Part shown: positions 33,179 through 34,770 of the stretch, one piece after another | Layout: the number at the start of each line of letters is the position of its first letter | Position numbering within the stretch: position 1 is the first letter of the stretch | DNA from: Marivivens sp. | GTDB taxonomy: Bacteria > Pseudomonadota > Alphaproteobacteria > Rhodobacterales > Rhodobacteraceae | DNA length: 34,770 nt | NCBI GenBank assembly: GCA_030827165.1 | Contig: JAURFB010000022.1 | Coordinates: 1 to 34,770, forward strand | Direction: 5' to 3' | Notes under the pieces: generated by a model | The model's input: the letters and a program-made list of their open reading frames with translations, nothing else | Databases searched by the model: none | What the model was told of the DNA's origin: nothing | Translations under genes and position numbers: made by a program

Positions 33179-34770
33179 ATGAGTGACTTCGACGACTTCG
33201 ATCCCCGGCTTGATGCCCCCAAAGTTCCCCTCAGCCAGCGGGCGATGGCGGCGCGGGGGGCGCCCTATCTGGACGATCTCAACCCCGCGCAGCGGGAGGC
33301 GGTCGAGGCGCTCGACGGGCCGGTTCTGATGCTGGCCGGGGCAGGGACGGGCAAGACCAAAGCGCTGACCACCCGCATCGCCCATCTTCTGACTACGGCG
33401 CGCGCCCGCCCCAACGAAATCCTCGCCGTGACCTTCACCAACAAGGCCGCGCGCGAGATGAAAGAGCGCGTGGCGCGGCTCTTGGGGGAGACGGTCGAAG
33501 GGATGCCGTGGCTCGGCACGTTCCACGCGCTCGGCGTCAAGCTCTTGCGCCGCCATGCCGAGCTTGTGGACCTCAAATCGAATTTCACCATCCTCGACAC
33601 CGACGATCAGGTGCGCCTGATGAAGCAGCTGATCCTTGCCGCCAATATCGACGAAAAGCGCTGGCCCGCGCGGCAGCTTGCGGGGATCATCGACGGCTGG
33701 AAGAACCGCGCCTGGACCCCCCAAAACGTGCCAACCAAAGAAGCCAGCGCCTTCGACGGGCGCGGCCTGGCCCTATACACCGCCTACCAGCGCCGGCTTC
33801 TGGAGCTCAACGCCGTCGATTTCGGCGATCTTCTCCTGCACGTCGTGACGATCTTTCAGACCCACGCCGACCTCCTCGCCCAATACCAGCGCTGGTTCCG
33901 CTATATCCTTGTCGACGAATATCAGGATACCAACGTCGCCCAGTATCTCTGGCTGCGGCTTCTGGCAGGGGGGCACAAGAATATCTGCTGCGTCGGCGAT
34001 GATGACCAGTCGATCTATGGCTGGCGCGGGGCCGAGGTGGGCAACATCTTGCGCTTTGAAAAGGATTTTCCCGGCGCCAAGGTGATCCGGCTCGAACAGA
34101 ATTACCGCTCGACCCCGCATATCCTTGCCGCCGCCTCGGGCGTGATCGCGGCGAATACGGGCCGGCTGGGCAAGACGCTCTGGACGCAGGCGCAAGAGGG
34201 CGAGAAGGTCCGCCTCATCGGCCATTGGGATGGCGAGGAAGAGGCGCGCTGGATCGGAGAAGAGGTCGAGGCGATGCAGCGCGGCACGCGCGGCATGGCG
34301 CCCAGATCGCTTGACGATATGGCGATCCTCGTCCGCGCCAGCCACCAGATGCGCGCCTTCGAGGATAGGTTCCTCACCATCGGCCTTCCATATCGCGTCA
34401 TCGGCGGCCCGCGCTTTTACGAGCGGCTCGAGATCCGCGACGCGATGGCCTATTTCCGCCTCGCGGTCAGTCAGGACGACGACCTCGCCTTCGAGCGCAT
34501 CGTCAACACCCCCAAGCGCGGCCTTGGCGACAAGGCGGTGCAGACGATCCAGCGCACGGCGCGGGCCAACGGCGTGAGCCTTGTGAACGGGGCGCGGATC
34601 GTCGTGGAGCACCGCGAGTTGAAGGGCAAGGCGCTGGCCGAACTTGGCGTCCTCGTCCAGAGCCTCGACCGCTGGCACGCCCAGCTTCTGGCCGAGGCCG
34701 ACACCCATGTCGAAATGGCCGAGATGATCCTCGACGAGTCGGGCTACACCACCATGTGGCAGAACGACAA
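33179..34770 (+). CDS. uvrD: UvrD/PcrA-type ATP-dependent DNA helicase (partial, C-terminus beyond window)
   Basis: Superfamily 1A 3'-5' DNA helicase for nucleotide excision and mismatch repair. About 530 codons are present from ATG 33179-33181; the right edge cuts it, and relatives are 700-800 residues. Visible motifs: Q-motif LNPAQREAV (34-42), Walker A GAGTGKT (54-60), TFTNKAAREMKERV (motif Ia), Walker B LVDEYQDTN near 244, and motif III GDDDQSIYGWRGA near 280, then motif IV RLEQNYRST. The start is upstream of a conserved acidic N-terminus; no strong Shine-Dalgarno is seen. It lies behind a LexA-type box and follows marR on the same strand by 70 bases. Confidence 0.95.
   Translation, partial: MSDFDDFDPRLDAPKVPLSQRAMAARGAPYLDDLNPAQREAVEALDGPVLMLAGAGTGKTKALTTRIAHLLTTARARPNEILAVTFTNKAAREMKERVARLLGETVEGMPWLGTFHALGVKLLRRHAELVDLKSNFTILDTDDQVRLMKQLILAANIDEKRWPARQLAGIIDGWKNRAWTPQNVPTKEASAFDGRGLALYTAYQRRLLELNAVDFGDLLLHVVTIFQTHADLLAQYQRWFRYILVDEYQDTNVAQYLWLRLLAGGHKNICCVGDDDQSIYGWRGAEVGNILRFEKDFPGAKVIRLEQNYRSTPHILAAASGVIAANTGRLGKTLWTQAQEGEKVRLIGHWDGEEEARWIGEEVEAMQRGTRGMAPRSLDDMAILVRASHQMRAFEDRFLTIGLPYRVIGGPRFYERLEIRDAMAYFRLAVSQDDDLAFERIVNTPKRGLGDKAVQTIQRTARANGVSLVNGARIVVEHRELKGKALAELGVLVQSLDRWHAQLLAEADTHVEMAEMILDESGYTTMWQND

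Overview
The window reads as chromosomal DNA of an alphaproteobacterium, most likely a Rhodobacterales member (Rhodobacteraceae-like). The basis is uniformly high GC, a full-length biotin pyruvate carboxylase, an hflK-hflC-DUF2065-degP block, a hisB-hisH-(DUF2147)-hisA-hisF-hisE cluster, a GAAC-N7-GAAC LexA-type box before uvrD, and a non-AUG (GTG) degP start. No phage, transposon, CRISPR array or replication origin is visible; this is mostly housekeeping core genome.

Layout. 1-1913 (minus): GST-family protein followed with no gap by L-serine ammonia-lyase, whose C-terminus lies off the left edge. 2079-4225 (plus): rpiA and glutathione reductase. 4294-8108 (plus): hflK, hflC, a DUF2065 membrane protein, then a DegP/Do protease with a structured leader and a strong terminator. 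8297-9321 (plus): an adrenodoxin-type [2Fe-2S] ferredoxin coupled to a secreted FG-GAP/VCBS protein. 9318-11193: divergent cobS and cobT, the two late steps of nucleotide-loop assembly of cobalamin. 11190-15670 (minus): a Kef-type K+/H+ antiporter and an 833-aa single-pass membrane protein that looks like a PilM/GspL-like cytoplasmic part joined to a PilP/GspC-like periplasmic part. 15835-16545 (plus): SIMPL-domain protein. 16590-20417 (minus): O-acetylhomoserine sulfhydrylase, a GT-A-like putative glycosyltransferase and an SHMT-like PLP enzyme with an altered lysine motif. A tRNA-Tyr follows, then rlmB and a CoA-binding protein on plus.

22262-25837 (minus) is the histidine cluster, interrupted by a small secreted DUF2147 protein gene on the opposite strand. 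26003-26939 carries a stand-alone Lrp/AsnC-type RAM domain protein and an AT-richer gene of foreign appearance with HEPN-like features. Next come two identical tRNA-Gly(GCC) genes and pyc. The right end holds a DHA2-type MFS efflux pump divergent from a MarR regulator across a palindromic operator, and the start of a uvrD/pcrA helicase behind a putative SOS box.

The most useful second looks are regulatory: the LexA box, a LacI-type palindrome upstream of pyc, the MarR operator over a TTGACA -35, and the inverted repeats in the degP leader. Among proteins, the PilM-PilP-like fusion, the HEPN-like gene and the SHMT-like enzyme are the least explained. I do not see a clear undescribed multi-gene system here.
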